The notes under the pieces were generated by a model, which was not told the DNA's origin, ran no database searches, and saw nothing but the letters and a program-made list of their open reading frames with translations. Of a stretch of DNA of 64,000 nt, positions 41,839 through 55,380 are shown piece after piece. Each line of letters begins with the position of its first letter. The first letter of the stretch is position 1. The DNA comes from Molanna angustata (lineage: Eukaryota; Arthropoda; Insecta; Trichoptera; Molannidae), in the NCBI GenBank assembly GCA_963576475.1, contig OY754986.1, positions 10,205,321 to 10,269,320 on the forward strand, given 5' to 3'. The position numbers were made by a program, and so were the translations under genes.

Positions 41839-42328
41839 GTATAAAAAATAAAAATAAAAAATTAAAAAAAAAATTAAAAAAAATTCAAAAAAAAAATTGA
41901 AAATCTTGTACGATTTTTTTAATATATCATCGAGTTGTAGGGCGTATAAAGAATCATAAAACAGTTTTTATTTTTTTTCTAGCGCAAATATTAACGGAGA
42001 TATGAATTTCTTAATATTTGAATAATTGTCCTTTGTAGGTTCCATTTGCCTGTAATTATTTTCGTCTGTTGCAACACTGAATCTAAAACGTATGCAACAT
42101 TGCTTCCAAGGAGAAACATTGACAGCTTTGGTAACAGTAGCTAAAATGTCACAACACATGTATCGTTCACGATTTATTTCCCTACAAATTATAAAATCTC
42201 TTTTTACTTTTGTCGTTAATATTCATTGCAGTATGCCCGATACATTTGAGCATACAATATACATGACTAAATGAACAAAGTTTGTTTGTTCGTGTTAGTG
42301 TATCTGTGTATTTTTTAAGGTAAGATTT

Positions 42329-42514
42329 ATGCTGGGCATGTATGAAGCTTCTTCAACAGTTTGTATGTATGGGTGTAAGAATATTCAGATGGATGGCTTT
42401 TGGAGAGGATGGCTTTTGGTACAACATGGTACATTTTTACAACAACGACCGTTAGATTATATTACTGTCAGATTAGATAGGTTATGTTACGCCAAGATTT
42501 TGGCGCTAATATAA
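42329..42514 (+). other. Short open frame without recognised family
   Basis: 61 codons with several Cys. No similarity recognised and no splice or regulatory context. Listed because it falls between two TA arrays where nothing else is identified (41,835-42,700). Confidence 0.15.
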
Positions 42515-42703
42515 ATATATTGAATTGTTTTGATTCGAATCATACCGAATAGATCGTTTATCTTTGAAATGACTGGAAATAAAAGGGAGAAAGATAATAA
42601 TTGTTTCTAATTAAATTTCAAAAATAATTTAAAATATTATTAGTACTATGCATTTGCCGCGAAATTCAAAGCAGCTTAAAAATTTAATTTCGTTGTAAAA
42701 AAG

Positions 42704-44714
<2,011 letters not shown>

Positions 44715-44742
44715 TAAATATAAATTTTCGCGGATTGTAGAG

Positions 44743-45496
44743 ATATATGTATAGCTACTTTTCCGGGCTATCCGCTCGTTTTCGTCCTGAAAAGGACGGT
44801 TTTGCCGACGTTTCAACCGAATATCATCGGTCATTATCGAGGCTGGTCGGTTCGCAAACGTAGACACGGTGCGACTGACACCGCGTTGCATTTCGCGTTC
44901 CTATTTATGTATCGTGTTGGTGTATTGGCGTGTGATGCGGCGTGTGGGAGGGGTGGCGGTGTGAGCATGAGTAACCGTCGATTCGCATTCTGTTGTTAGT
45001 GGTGGTATGGTGAGGGTGTCTCCCCTGCAGCTCGGTGACCGTGCTGTATATCGTTCGTCGTATGACGTCACGCTGGTATGTGCGCGTGTCGATCGCCGTA
45101 CAGCTAGGTGCGGGAGGGCAGAGGGCGGGGGAACGATTGTAGCGGTATGCACTGGCGTCATTGGCGTTGATTCGTTTAACCATGCGCGGTCACTTGAATA
45201 TGAATTAAGTACTGGTTTCCACGCCACTGGTAGACGACGAGAATCATCTCTTGTGTTCATTGCGAAGGGCCGTTTTTCTATTTCGATGGCTTCTCTATAT
45301 ACTCTATTAATCTCGTTATTTAAACGGACAAGAGTCTTTGCTGCATCAAAGTCTATTTTGTGACCTTCTGTCATCACATGATTCGCCAGTGTTGACGTCG
45401 ATTTATTTTGTTTTACGTCTAGGCGGTGTTCGGCTACGCGTGCTGATACTTTTCTGTTTGTGCGACCGATGTAAGTTTTTTCGCACGTACCGCAGG
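44743..45496 (-). mobile_element. Penelope-like element 3' end, left (inverted) arm
   Basis: This 754-bp arm is a near-perfect inverse of 45,771-46,524. I noted two adjacent differences, near 44,986. The minus strand encodes the GIY-YIG endonuclease from just after the GIY motif (CGTCEKTYIGRTNRKVSARV, ANHVMTEGHKIDFDAAKTLV, EINRVYREAIEIEKRP) plus a Pro/Thr/Arg-rich C-terminus ending at 44,901. It is 5'-truncated at 45,496. The 3' UTR runs to 44,743, next to TA array 3. Confidence 0.9.
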
Positions 45497-45509
45497 TACC
45501 GCTTGCTAA

Positions 45510-46356
45510 CGGATATCATAACAATACTATAAATAGAGCAATTAAAAAGGATCAAACAGTAAAAAAGACAGAAAAAGATAAAGAAGAAATACGCGGGTTG
45601 GCGATACTTCCATACGTCAGTGGGTCTACGGATAAAATATGTCGAGTACTAAAAAAGTATAAAATTAAAACTGTTTTTAAAACAGACAGAAAAATCTCGT
45701 CTTTTTTACGACCGACCAAAGACAGTATACCGTTAGAGTCACACGGTATATACGAGATCCCCTGCGGTACGTGCGAAAAAACTTACATCGGTCGCACAAA
45801 CAGAAAAGTATCAGCACGCGTAGCCGAACACCGCCTAGACGTAAAACAAAATAAATCGACGTCAACACTGGCGAATCATGTGATGACAGAAGGCCACAAA
45901 ATAGACTTTGATGCAGCAAAGACTCTTGTCCGTTTAAATAACGAGATTAATAGAGTATATAGAGAAGCCATCGAAATAGAAAAACGGCCCTTCGCAATGA
46001 ACACAAGAGATGATTCTCGTCGTCTACCAGTGGCGTGGAAACCAGTACTTAATTCATATTCAAGTGACCGCGCATGGTTAAACGAATCAACGCCAATGAC
46101 GCCAGTGCATACCGCTACAATCGTTCCCCCGCCCTCTGCCCTCCCGCACCTAGCTGTACGGCGATCGACACGCGCACATACCAGCGTGACGTCATACGAC
46201 GAACGATATACAGCACGGTCACCGAGCTGCAGGGGAGACACCCTCACCATACCACCACTAACAACAGAGCGCGAATCGACGGTTACTCATGCTCACACCG
46301 CCACCCCTCCCACACGCCGCATCACACGCCAATACACCAACACGATACATAAATAG
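45510..46356 (+). pseudogene. Penelope-like element ORF 3' part with GIY-YIG endonuclease
   Basis: Open from 45,510 with no plausible start, stop at 46,354-46,356. Order: a linker that follows the RT in Penelope elements (LPYVSGSTDKICRVLKKYKI, FLRPTKDSIPLESH), then the GIY-YIG nuclease GIYEIPCGTCEKTYIGRTNR with R/E/H-rich continuation (KVSARVAEHRLDVKQNKSTS, TEGHKIDFDAAK, YREAIEIEK), then about 100 residues rich in Thr, Pro and Arg. The RT domain is missing, so the copy is 5'-truncated and cannot move by itself. In the family the GIY-YIG domain nicks DNA for target-primed reverse transcription. It forms the right half of the inverted pair. Confidence 0.9.
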
Positions 46357-46504
46357 GAACGCGAAATGCAACGCGGTGTCAGTCGCACCGTGTCTACGTT
46401 TGCGAACCGACCAGCCTCGATAATGACCGATGATATTCGGTTGAAACGTCGGCAAAACCGTCCTTTTCAGGACGAAAACGAGCGGATAGCCCGGAAAAGT
46501 AGCT
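46357..46504 (+). mobile_element. Penelope-like element 3' UTR / terminus
   Basis: Contains two strong local hairpins: ACCGATGATATTCGGT, and CGTCCTTTTCAGGACG. The latter is followed by GAAAACGAG and GCCCGGAAAAGTAGCTATAC, where TA repeats begin. The same sequence ends the left arm in inverse at 44,743-44,890. See the finding on a possible decayed hammerhead motif. Confidence 0.7.
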
Positions 46505-47050
<546 letters not shown>

Positions 47051-47149
47051 TAGATCGATTCCATCCCTTTCGATTAATACCATATACTATCACCTATGAA
47101 TTATATTATACTTGTAAGAAGTAGGTACATAAAAATCCTTATACATTCC

Positions 47150-47205
47150 TTAAATTAATCATAAGTTCTTGTGCTATATACATGTGAACGAAATCTCCCA
47201 AAAAT
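47150..47205 (-). repeat. SINE family C scrap
   Basis: TTAATCATAAGTTCTTGTGC and TGAACGAAATC resemble the middle of family C (GCATAAATGCTTGTGCTA...TGAACGAAATCGG). Confidence 0.4.
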
Positions 47206-47827
47206 CTAAATACATTTCGTTTAAATTTAATATTATACATTCAATATTTTTTTACTACTTGACACAAATCATTTTCAGTGCGTGCTTCCAGTATGAGATT
47301 CCATAAAACCAAATAAATGCTCCGATTGGAAACCTTTAGTTGAAGAAAAGGTACAATTACGAATAAGTATGGGGAGGCGGAGTCAGGGAACATAATGTCA
47401 GAAGGTTTTTGTACCAACTGGAGCAGTAATGTCATTAGCATAATATCTTCGTACAATATTATACAGGTGAATCATCCAGAGACAAATATTCCAGACGTCG
47501 TATTATGGTGATGATAATTATTGTGAAAAATCGTAAAGGACAATACCCTATTGTATGACATTATCAATTGATATTATAATACTTTTTAGCGCTGTGGCAT
47601 TTGTCATATTACTTGTAATATGTGGAACATCGCTCGGTGGAGTGGGTCCAGAAAAATATACTGAAATAACACGTGAACGACTGAATTATGAAATTGTGCA
47701 ACGAACATTCACTAGTGAAATGTTGAAAACACTGTTTGACATATTTGAGAAATTCCAGTTGAAATTGGGGTGTTTAGGTTTACATGCCCCCTTAAGAACA
47801 TCTTTATCTGTTTTTGATAATGGTGTA

Positions 47828-48120
47828 AAGAGCGGTGATAGCCCAGCGGTATGGTCGTCGCCTCACGTGCGTGAGGTCGACGGTTCGAATCCGGGCGATG
47901 CACGCACCTCTGGATTTTTAAAAATCTGTGCGGATTTATATCACTAGCTATATGTAGCCATGATCCAATTTGTCTGGTTCCCCTTTCTAAGGGTTACGAA
48001 GGTCAGATGGCAGTCGCTTCAATGTAATAACACTAATAACCAGACTCTCCAATTCCAGGATCATGGTCAAAGCGTATCCCGATAGAAACGGGACAAAAGC
48101 GCTAAGGAGAAAGAAAAGAT
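47828..48120 (+). repeat. SINE family D (tRNA-like head)
   Basis: The head reads GGTGATAGCCCAGCGGTATG, an anticodon-arm-like CCTCACGTGCGTGAGG, then B-box GACGGTTCGAATCCGGGC. The body has GGGTTACGAAGGTCAGATGG and CAGTCGCTTC, strings I recall from lepidopteran repeats. It ends near GATCATGGTCAAAGCGTATC and AGAAACGGGACAAAAGCGC. Only one copy is in the window. It is not a functional tRNA gene: acceptor and D-arm pairing is poor and the RNA-like part runs straight into the SINE body. Confidence 0.75.
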
Positions 48121-48149
48121 AATGGTAAAGTGTCATTTATTTATTTATT

Positions 48150-48362
48150 TAATATTGCTTCTCGGGCAACTAACAGGTACTATGTCAAATATTAATTTAA
48201 CACGCACCCAATAACAAGTTGCCACATTCTGGAGACTTACGATATTTATTGTCTCACAGATCCAGACTGAAAACACAATTAAAAACTGTGTCTCCGTCAG
48301 CAATCGAACCCGGGACCTTCGGCTCAGCAGTCAGTTATCTAACCAACTGAGCCACGAAGGCC
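48150..48362 (-). repeat. SINE family B, copy 3
   Basis: Nearly full copy. On the minus strand it starts GGCCTTCGTGGCTCAGTTGG, and its left end carries a (TTTA)n tail at 48,138-48,155. Same body as 29,515-29,720. Confidence 0.85.
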
Positions 48363-48461
48363 GACCATGAAAAATATCTGTGTGTGGATTATTATCTCAC
48401 TAATTATTGAAAAAGACTGACTGTAGATAGGGAGGTACACTACCTACGCAGCGGATTGTTT

Positions 48462-48665
48462 TTTACTCCTCACTAACCCAATGGGATATATAGTGAGTAG
48501 TTAGTTATCAACAAGTAGGTATCATGCTAATACTGTATTCTGAAAGTTTCATCACAATGTATCTGTGTGTGTGTGTGTTGTGTGCTATGTACGGCGTGTT
48601 TATTCTACTTTGTCGATTATAGACTAAAGTAGGTACTTATTCGATTCTTTTCAAATTTTGCATTT
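48462..48665 (+). repeat. Dispersed repeat R2, copy 1
   Basis: Matches 55,133-55,380: TTTACTCCTCACTAACCCAA, TCTGAAAGTTTCAT, ATGTACGGCGTGTTTATT and ATTCGATT.TTTTCAAA. Class unknown; carries a (GT)n stretch. Confidence 0.75.
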
Positions 48666-48902
48666 TTGTATATCTAATACACTACTCACTTAGACCCCAT
48701 TAAATTTTGAAGGATATCCAATTAGAGTTTCTCATTTTTTAACTGCCAATTATTTCCAAGTGACCCCCAAGCTCAGAAAACTTAAAATTTAATATTTTTA
48801 TTTTCAAATTGCTAAAAAGGCAAGTCAATTTCATGAAATGGCATTGAAGAATTGTCAAGTTTTCACAATGAAATCTAAAGTAATAAAGCAATCAAAATGT
48901 TA

Positions 48903-48903
<1 letters not shown>

Positions 48904-48970
<67 letters not shown>
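48904..48970. repeat. (GT)n microsatellite, ~31 units
   Basis: A pure GT run with one terminal interruption (GTTTGTC). Confidence 0.97.
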
Positions 48971-48971
<1 letters not shown>

Positions 48972-49119
48972 TCTCACGCCTTCTGAAAAACCAAGAGCAT
49001 CTAAAAATCTAATTTATGTGCGAACGTGTACCTGTATACCTGATGCAGTGTCACGCTAAAAATAATGCGATAAAAATGCTGAATTTTAAAAATATTTCAA
49101 TAATTATTTTTTTCATACA

Positions 49120-49700
49120 AAATTTTCCAAATCGTATCTGTCAAAAAAGTGTACATTTTGCACGCAAATATCTGTTAGTTTAAAAGTTAGAAGTACGTAT
49201 TTACACGAAAAAAATTTACTTTCAAGTATAACTTAGCGTTTAAGTGAAAAACATGGTGAATATTTTGTATAATTATAATGTTTAACTTATTTTTAAAGTA
49301 AGCGTTTTGTACATAAATGCCGCCATTTTAATATCTTTTCATACAATATTTCATTTTCCTACCGAATGAATATGTTCTTGAAAATAATAAACCTTTGAAA
49401 TAAATGTAATTATGAAATAATAAAATGAAACACAAGACATTACAGCGAGTTTTAAGACATATATTGTAAAAATGTGTTTATTATTAGTAAAGATATAGGC
49501 ATAATAAAATTGCATAATTTGTATATAATATTTGATTTATCTGACAATTTTCATTTCTATGGCATCGAACAAACCAATGTAGGTACCTACATATTCAAAA
49601 AAGTCTCAAACCATTTGATATTTTTAACGTATTGGAATGGTTACTATGGTAACGGAAAGATTCTGATATTCAAATAAAATTAGTTATGAATCGAATTTAT
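49120..49700 (+). repeat. Dispersed repeat R3, copy 1
   Basis: ACACGAAAAAAATTTACTTT, GTATAACTTAGCGTTTAAGT and GAAAAACATGG recur at 59,085-59,350 (plus) and inverted at 56,870-57,110. A 67-codon open frame at 49,474-49,677 is not otherwise supported. Confidence 0.6.
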
Positions 49701-49877
49701 TTAGAACATTGTTGTAGGTAGGTACCTACCTATTACTATTTACTTAGAAATCAACAATATACTGATTTTCTATCGGAAAATTATTTTATTTGTTTATTTA
49801 TGCATGTATGCGATGTACTCCTAAACCGTTTGTCCGATTAAAATGAAACTTTGGTGAATTGTCGAGCGTATGCCCGG

Positions 49878-50255
49878 GATGGTTTCTGGATTTAAACTTT
49901 TTTCTTATTCTTCTTCTTCTTCGTGTATTTTGTCATTTTACCTATGAAGGGGGAATATCCTGGGAAAAGAAGGTCCGACTGTCCTTCCATCTCTTCGCAG
50001 ATTTCTGGATTTAAACTTTTTTCTTCTTCTTCTTCTTAATCGTGCATTTGGTCATTTTACCTATGAAGGAGGACTATCCTGGGAGAAGAAGGTCCAATTT
50101 TCCTTCCATATCTTCGCAGGTATCTGGATTTAAACTTTTTTCTTCTTCTTCTTCGTGTATTTAGTCATTTTACCTTTGAAGGTGGAGTATCCTGGGAAAA
50201 GAAGGTCCTTTCATCTCTTCGCGGTTCTTCCAGGATGGTTTCTGGATTTAAACAT
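49878..50255. repeat. ~120-bp tandem triplication (TCTGGATTTAAACTTTTTTC)
   Basis: Three units start TTTCTGGATTTAAACTTTTT and contain TTCTTCTTCTTC, GTCATTTTACCTATGAAGG and CCTGGGAAAAGAAGGTCC. A fourth partial unit starts near 50,236. Confidence 0.85.
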
Positions 50256-50440
50256 TTCTTAAGCGACTGAAGGGACGGGATGCAATGAAGGTATGGGATG
50301 CACTAAAGGGCCTGAAGGGATGGGAAGTATAAAAGGGCCTGAAGGGACGGGAGGTACTGAAGGGCCTGATTGAAAGGGACGTAATGATGGATTGAAGGGA
50401 CGGGAGGTACTGAAGGGTCTGAAGCGACGGTTCATGGAGT
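50255..50440. repeat. Short G-rich tandem repeat (GAAGGGACGGGAGGTACT)
   Basis: Units of about 15-30 bp built on AAGGGCCTGAAGGGACGGGA, followed by G/T-poor variants. The minus-strand frame (repeated RPF.TS/ASHPF) is a by-product. Confidence 0.8.
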
Positions 50441-51545
50441 CTAATTCTTTTTCTTCTTAATTTTATGTAGACTTTACAGTTTTTACACAAACTATTTCCT
50501 TTAGTCTTTTTCTTCGTTTTCTTTGTTGAATTTTATACAAAACTATTTCCTATAGATTAATCTTCTTTTTTTTATGAAGACCTTTTAGTCAGTTTTTATA
50601 CAATCTATTTCCAATAGTCTAATTCTTCTATTTTGTGTATGTTTTCTTATTTTATGTAGACCATTGGGATAGTTTTTTATACAAACTATTTCTTATAGTC
50701 TTATACTTATTCTTCTCTATTTTATTTAGACTTTTGGGTTAGTTTTAAGTCTAATAGTCTATTGTGCAGAAATATTATTAACGATATGCACACTTGATGA
50801 AAATACATATGTAAAAACGAATGGGATGTGGGATGTGACGATGTAACCTGCACTAGAATCTTTTCAATACTTTTGTTTAATCAAATTTAAACCATTTATA
50901 TCATCCTATTTTGAATAATTTTCAACACCTTCATATTTGATTTCGTTGACGATATTTAAAGAATGGGGGTTGTGGCCATTACTGAACTCTTCACAACGTT
51001 TATATTCAAATTAAAAACTATTTACTATAGTTTAAGTCTTCTTCTTCTTCGTTAATGTAGACTTTTGTGTCAATTTTAAGTCTATCACTCTAATTGTGCA
51101 AAAATATAATGCACACTTGATGAAAAAATATAAAAACGAATGGGATGTGACCAACGCTAGATCTTTTCGGTACATGATTTAATCAAATTTTAACCACATT
51201 CCAACATCCAAAATTACTAAATTTTCAATAGGTACATATTACAATTTATTTTCGATGATAATATTTAAAAATGGGGGTTGTGGCCAAACCAATCTCTTTA
51301 CAACGTTGATAAATAGTCATATATTTAAAACCATTTCGCATAGTCCATGCGTGCAGAAATTGTATATTATACTTCATTCACACTTTATAGCAATATATAA
51401 AAAAGAATGGGTTGTGGCCATCACTTGAACATTTTACAATGCTTATCTCAATCAAATTTCAAACCACTTTTCATAGTCCGATATTGCAAAATAATTGGGT
51501 GACAATATTATAAAAAACGATTGCTTATTTCTTCACAATTTTACA
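50440..51545. repeat. Degenerate ~300-bp tandem satellite with TTC-rich segments
   Basis: TGTAGACTTT, AAACTATTT and TATAGTCT cores alternate with GCACACTTGATGAAAA.ATA, AACGAATGGGATGTG and AATGGGGGTTGTGGCC. The larger block is seen about three times (50,740; 51,055; 51,340), with decreasing completeness. Confidence 0.7.
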
Positions 51546-51650
51546 TTCTTGGCCAACGGCGGGACATAAAAGCTAGTATTTAAATAAAGAATAAACTCAT
51601 TTCTTGAAAATTTAATGAAATTTTCCATACAAAATTTGAATAAGATAGGA

Positions 51651-51830
51651 CATGGTGGCAGAGCGGTTAGCACGCTGAGTTAGTAATCCAGTGGACGCGA
51701 ATTCGAATTCTGCCACGATCGATTTCGTTCACGCATAGCACAAGCATTTATGCTTAAATTAGGGAGTGTATGAGGATGTATATGTACTTGTTACAAGGAC
51801 ATATTCATTCGTTAAAAAATATAATATAAA
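51651..51830 (+). repeat. SINE family C, plus-strand copy
   Basis: The head reads GGTGGCAGAGCGGTTAGCAC, then GAGTTAGTAATCCAGTGG and a B-box-like GAATTCGAATTCTGCC. The body has GATTTCGTTCACGCATAGCA and CAAGCATTTATGCTTAAATT. The tail is AAGGACATATTCATT plus A-rich DNA. Confidence 0.85.
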
Positions 51831-52196
51831 AACAGTTTTGGAGTGACTTGGTAGTGGAGTATCGTTGGCCACAACCCACTCGTTGTGTTTTTTTTTAATT
51901 TATTTATTAGCCACCCTGGTTTTTACGCTTTTGCTCATCACTAGAAACCTTGGAGGAATAAAGGATGGAGGCGCCTTCAGTACATTAAAAATGCAATCAA
52001 ATTCCCTCATTTTGGAGTTTAGTCACAAGTTACAGTATTGACAACAAAATATGTTATCCGAGCAAACTAGCGCGAACTTCATTCTTATTGTTTGCAACGC
52101 AAAATATTTCGTAAACATCTCGTTTTTTAACCTAAAAATATTATTGCTTCCAAAAATCGTTTTTTCTCGTTTTTCTAACTAATTATTGCAAAGAAA

Positions 52197-53029
52197 ATGT
52201 CGAAAAGGTCTTGTGTGGTGAAATGTAGGAATAAAGGACACGGTATATCTTTTCACTCGTAAGTATTGAAACTAACCTACTATATTTAACAATATTTAAC
52301 GTAATATTGCGTGTCCAACTGGCCATGGTTAAATTATAATTGTATAGTTATTTTTTTGAATGATTCGTTCTTAATGATTTAATATTAAGAACGATATAAT
52401 TATTTGTAATAGTTTCTTAAAATTTTACTTTTTTTTATTTCATTGGTTTTGTAAATTGTGGATAAGACCGTAATCCGCCATTATATTGTAATATGTTTCG
52501 GGCACAATTTGAGAAAAAACATAATTTGTATTCACTGTTAATGCTTTTTCAATCATTTTGTCACATATTTGTAATGTTTTTATATTGTCACCAAATATTT
52601 TATTAATGATTTAAGATAATTGAGCATGTCAATCACATCACATATATCCGCTGCGATATTGGCCAATGGCCGCCATATTTCATTCGACCGTAGAGTTGGG
52701 CATTGGACATGAATTTATTTTCAATATTTATTTTCTAATAATTTTTCTGCAAATTCAAAATTTTATTTGTTTATTTATTTAAATCCACATTAACATACAA
52801 AAATAACAACAATACAATAGTGCAACATAGTACAATTAAATTATGAAAAATAGACAATTTAGAATATGTTGGCACTGACAAAATGAATACCTACAAGTTA
52901 CTGGCGTTATTATTTTATATTTCTTGTGAAACGGGATTTCATATTATTAAAATAATCTTATACGCGCTTTATTTATTAATTTTATTTTATCTGACATCTT
53001 TAAGTATTACACAATATTGTTAATGTTTT

Positions 53030-53120
<91 letters not shown>

Positions 53121-53819
53121 GTTTTTAATTTATTTATGTAAATGGACGTGAAAAACATGTGTATTTTTTACAGATTTCCAAAAAATCCAGCTCTTAGAGC
53201 TTTGTGGATTGCCGCTGTCAATCGTCCTCCAAATTGGCAACCATCTTCAAGCACAGTCATTTGTTCAAAGAATTTCAGAGATGATGAAATTGACCGAAGT
53301 GGTTATAAAAGAAAAATTAAGAATAATGTTGTCTCTTCAATTTTCTCTCAATTAGATACTGTTTGTCCTGAAGTAAGTTGATAGTTTTTTTTCTGACTTA
53401 GTACTTATCATATTATGTGTTTATTAAATATTACTTATTTGTTCTGTTTCGGACTTTTTTGTAAATTTTATATACCTACAAGTTTTTAAATATCCTTACC
53501 TATATTCTTATTGAATTTATTGAATCATTATTTTGATATACGTTATTAAATTTTATAAATACACTTGCGGACATTCTTAATTTACATTGATTTTTTTTTT
53601 CAGATAACTTCACCCATCCTTCTTGAACCTTCGGTGCCTAGTTGTTCATCATCAAATCCAACATTGCCTGAAAATGATATTTCTATGCAGGACACTCCAA
53701 GAAAAATACGTTTAAAGAGAGAGCTGTTCGTTCACATATACTTGATAAAAATCGAAAAAAGAAAATCAAGGCATAACAAAAAAAAGTATGGAGAAAATGT
53801 AAACAAGTCACTAATTTGA
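52197..53819 (+). pseudogene. Broken THAP-domain transposase-like gene (3 exons seen)
   Basis: Exon 1: 52197-52258 (MSKRSCVVKCRNKGHGISFH), donor GTAAGTATT. Exon 2: 53174-53372 (FPKNPALRALWIAAVNRPPN ... SSTVICSKNFRDDEID ... SSIF), acceptor TTTTTTACAG, donor GTAAGTTG. Exon 3: from 53604 after a long T-run and CAG. Phases agree. A THAP domain is a C2CH zinc finger that binds DNA. The two first Cys (CVVKC), the invariant W and the third Cys (VICSKNF) are present, but the final His is Asn (AAT for CAT). In exon 3 the frame reads RKIRLKRELFVHIY, whereas a shifted frame (RAVRSHILDKNRKK) looks more like the usual coiled-coil start. This suggests a 2-nt gain in the GAGAGAG run near 53,720. No DDE-like domain follows. 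Confidence 0.75.
53035..53119. repeat. (TA)n array 5, ~85 bp
   Basis: Pure TA inside the first intron of the THAP gene, about 55 bp before the acceptor. Confidence 0.95.
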
Positions 53820-55132
53820 AAAATATAGAACCGATGGATTTTTTTTAATAAAGCTTGGTATCTAAAAAAATATGCATTTTTTAATATATATCCCCTTTTC
53901 TGTAAATCATTTAAAGTTGCTAAGACCACCATAACATCTGATTTCCGCCAGGAGAAATTAATCAAAAATAATTAATCATATAAATCATGAAGATATGATA
54001 CTAATAATTTTTGTATTTAAAAAAACATTTAAATTAGTAAACTATCAAGTTGTAAACACGACAAAATGAAATCTAATTAATTTCAGAAAAAATTATCAAT
54101 TATAATTTAGTATGTAATAATCATTGTCTTATCATACATTAATGTGTCAAACAATAAATGATGAATTTTTTTGCTCTACTGTAAAATTGCCGATTTTGAC
54201 ATAGTAAGGTTTCAAACGAATTCATGGACAGGCAGACTGACATGAATTTAGCTGTGCACAAACATGTGCAAAACCAATCTTACGAGGTCTACTTTATTTA
54301 TATGCAGATGAATGATCCTAATTAATTAATAATCAAAGTTAAATATATGAGACATTTTTTGTAGAAAATGACATTTATTATAATATGCTTTATCATAATT
54401 GTAAATTGTTGTTCATTTATCATAATTGTAAATTGAAAAAGATTTATGCTTGTTCATTTATCATATTTGTAAATTGAAAAATATTCAATTTTAAAATAAT
54501 ATTTGTCTGAATTGAGCCCATCTCTAACTTCAGGGTCATTTGCTTACTTCAATATTGCCACTAAAAAAAAATTGCCATTAGATAAAAAAAGTACTTATTT
54601 TATACTTATTGTTGTCAGTACTGTAACTTGTGACTAAACTCCCAAATGAGGGAATTTGATTGCATTTTTACTGTAAAGATTATAAGGTATGGGCGGCCCC
54701 TTGCTAGAAACACTTATTGATAATTCGTAACTGACAATTCATTCGGAATAAAATTACGTAAACATTAACCTTAGATTTCGTTGATCAATTTGAGTTCTCG
54801 CTGTTATACTGAGCCTACGAAATTCTCGAGTCAAACATTATTGGATTTAGGCGGGAAATGAAGAGAGCTAACAAGAAGTGCTTACCTAATAAGAAATCAA
54901 TGAAATATCTCGAATAACCCAAAGAGAAGAAACTGGAGTTGAATTTATTCGCTTCGGTTGTTGGGGCTTTCGATGGCTAATTGCTCAATTGGTACGTCAA
55001 TTGCCACTAGCACCTAAAGCTACAGTAAAAATGAACGACTTGAGTATGTACACAAAGTTATCAGCTAAGTCAAAGAAGCAGTATATTAGTTTTCTTTAAA
55101 ACATTTCTTCGATATTTCATCTTGTTCTATCG

Positions 55133-55380
55133 TGTTTTATTTACTCCTCACTAACCCAAGAGGATATAGTGGGGAGATGTAATTTCGCAATTTTTAAGGA
55201 TATTTTTTTATTGCAGATTATCAACTAGTATCATGCTGAAATTGTACTCTGAAAGTTTCATAGCAATGTATCTGTGTGTGTGTGCTATATGCTGTGTGAT
55301 ATGTACGGCGTGTTTATTTTATTTTATCAATTATACACTAAAGTACATATTCATTCGATTATTTTCAAAGTTTGCAAAAA
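55133..55380 (+). repeat. Dispersed repeat R2, copy 2
   Basis: Colinear with 48,462-48,665, with extra DNA between the CACTAACCCAA and TCTGAAAGTTTCAT blocks. The 61-codon open frame at 55,233-55,418 is repeat-derived. Confidence 0.75.

Larger units (their letters stand above)
49780..51574 (+). mobile_element. Possible Helitron-like non-autonomous element with internal tandem arrays
   Basis: The left part carries CCTAAACCGTTTGTCCGATT and AAAATGAAACTTTGGTG, a string type common in lepidopteran Helitrons. The right end reads GGCGGGACATAAAAGCTAG followed by T, fitting a CTRR-type Helitron 3' terminus inserted before T. The interior is tandem repeats. No Rep/helicase frame is present. The 5' TC end and the subterminal hairpin are not clear, so this is tentative. 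Confidence 0.4.
51978..54673 (+). mobile_element. THAP-bearing DNA transposon with ~65-bp inverted ends
   Basis: Left end CAGTA....AAAAATGCAATCAAATTCC, then CTCATTTTGGAGTTTAGTCA and CAAGTTACAGTATTGACAAC, is matched in inverse at 54,608-54,673 with few changes (a 4-bp insertion on the left). A gene starts about 150 bp inside the left end with a THAP domain. This fits a P-element-like or other THAP-transposase family; the superfamily cannot be fixed because the catalytic region is missing and no clean target duplication is seen. A (TA)n array (53,035-53,119) lies in its first intron. Confidence 0.8.

Noticed and set aside
47832..47902. Functional tRNA gene with GTTCGAATCC box
   Set aside because: Acceptor and D arms do not pair well and SINE-type sequence continues past the expected 3' end.
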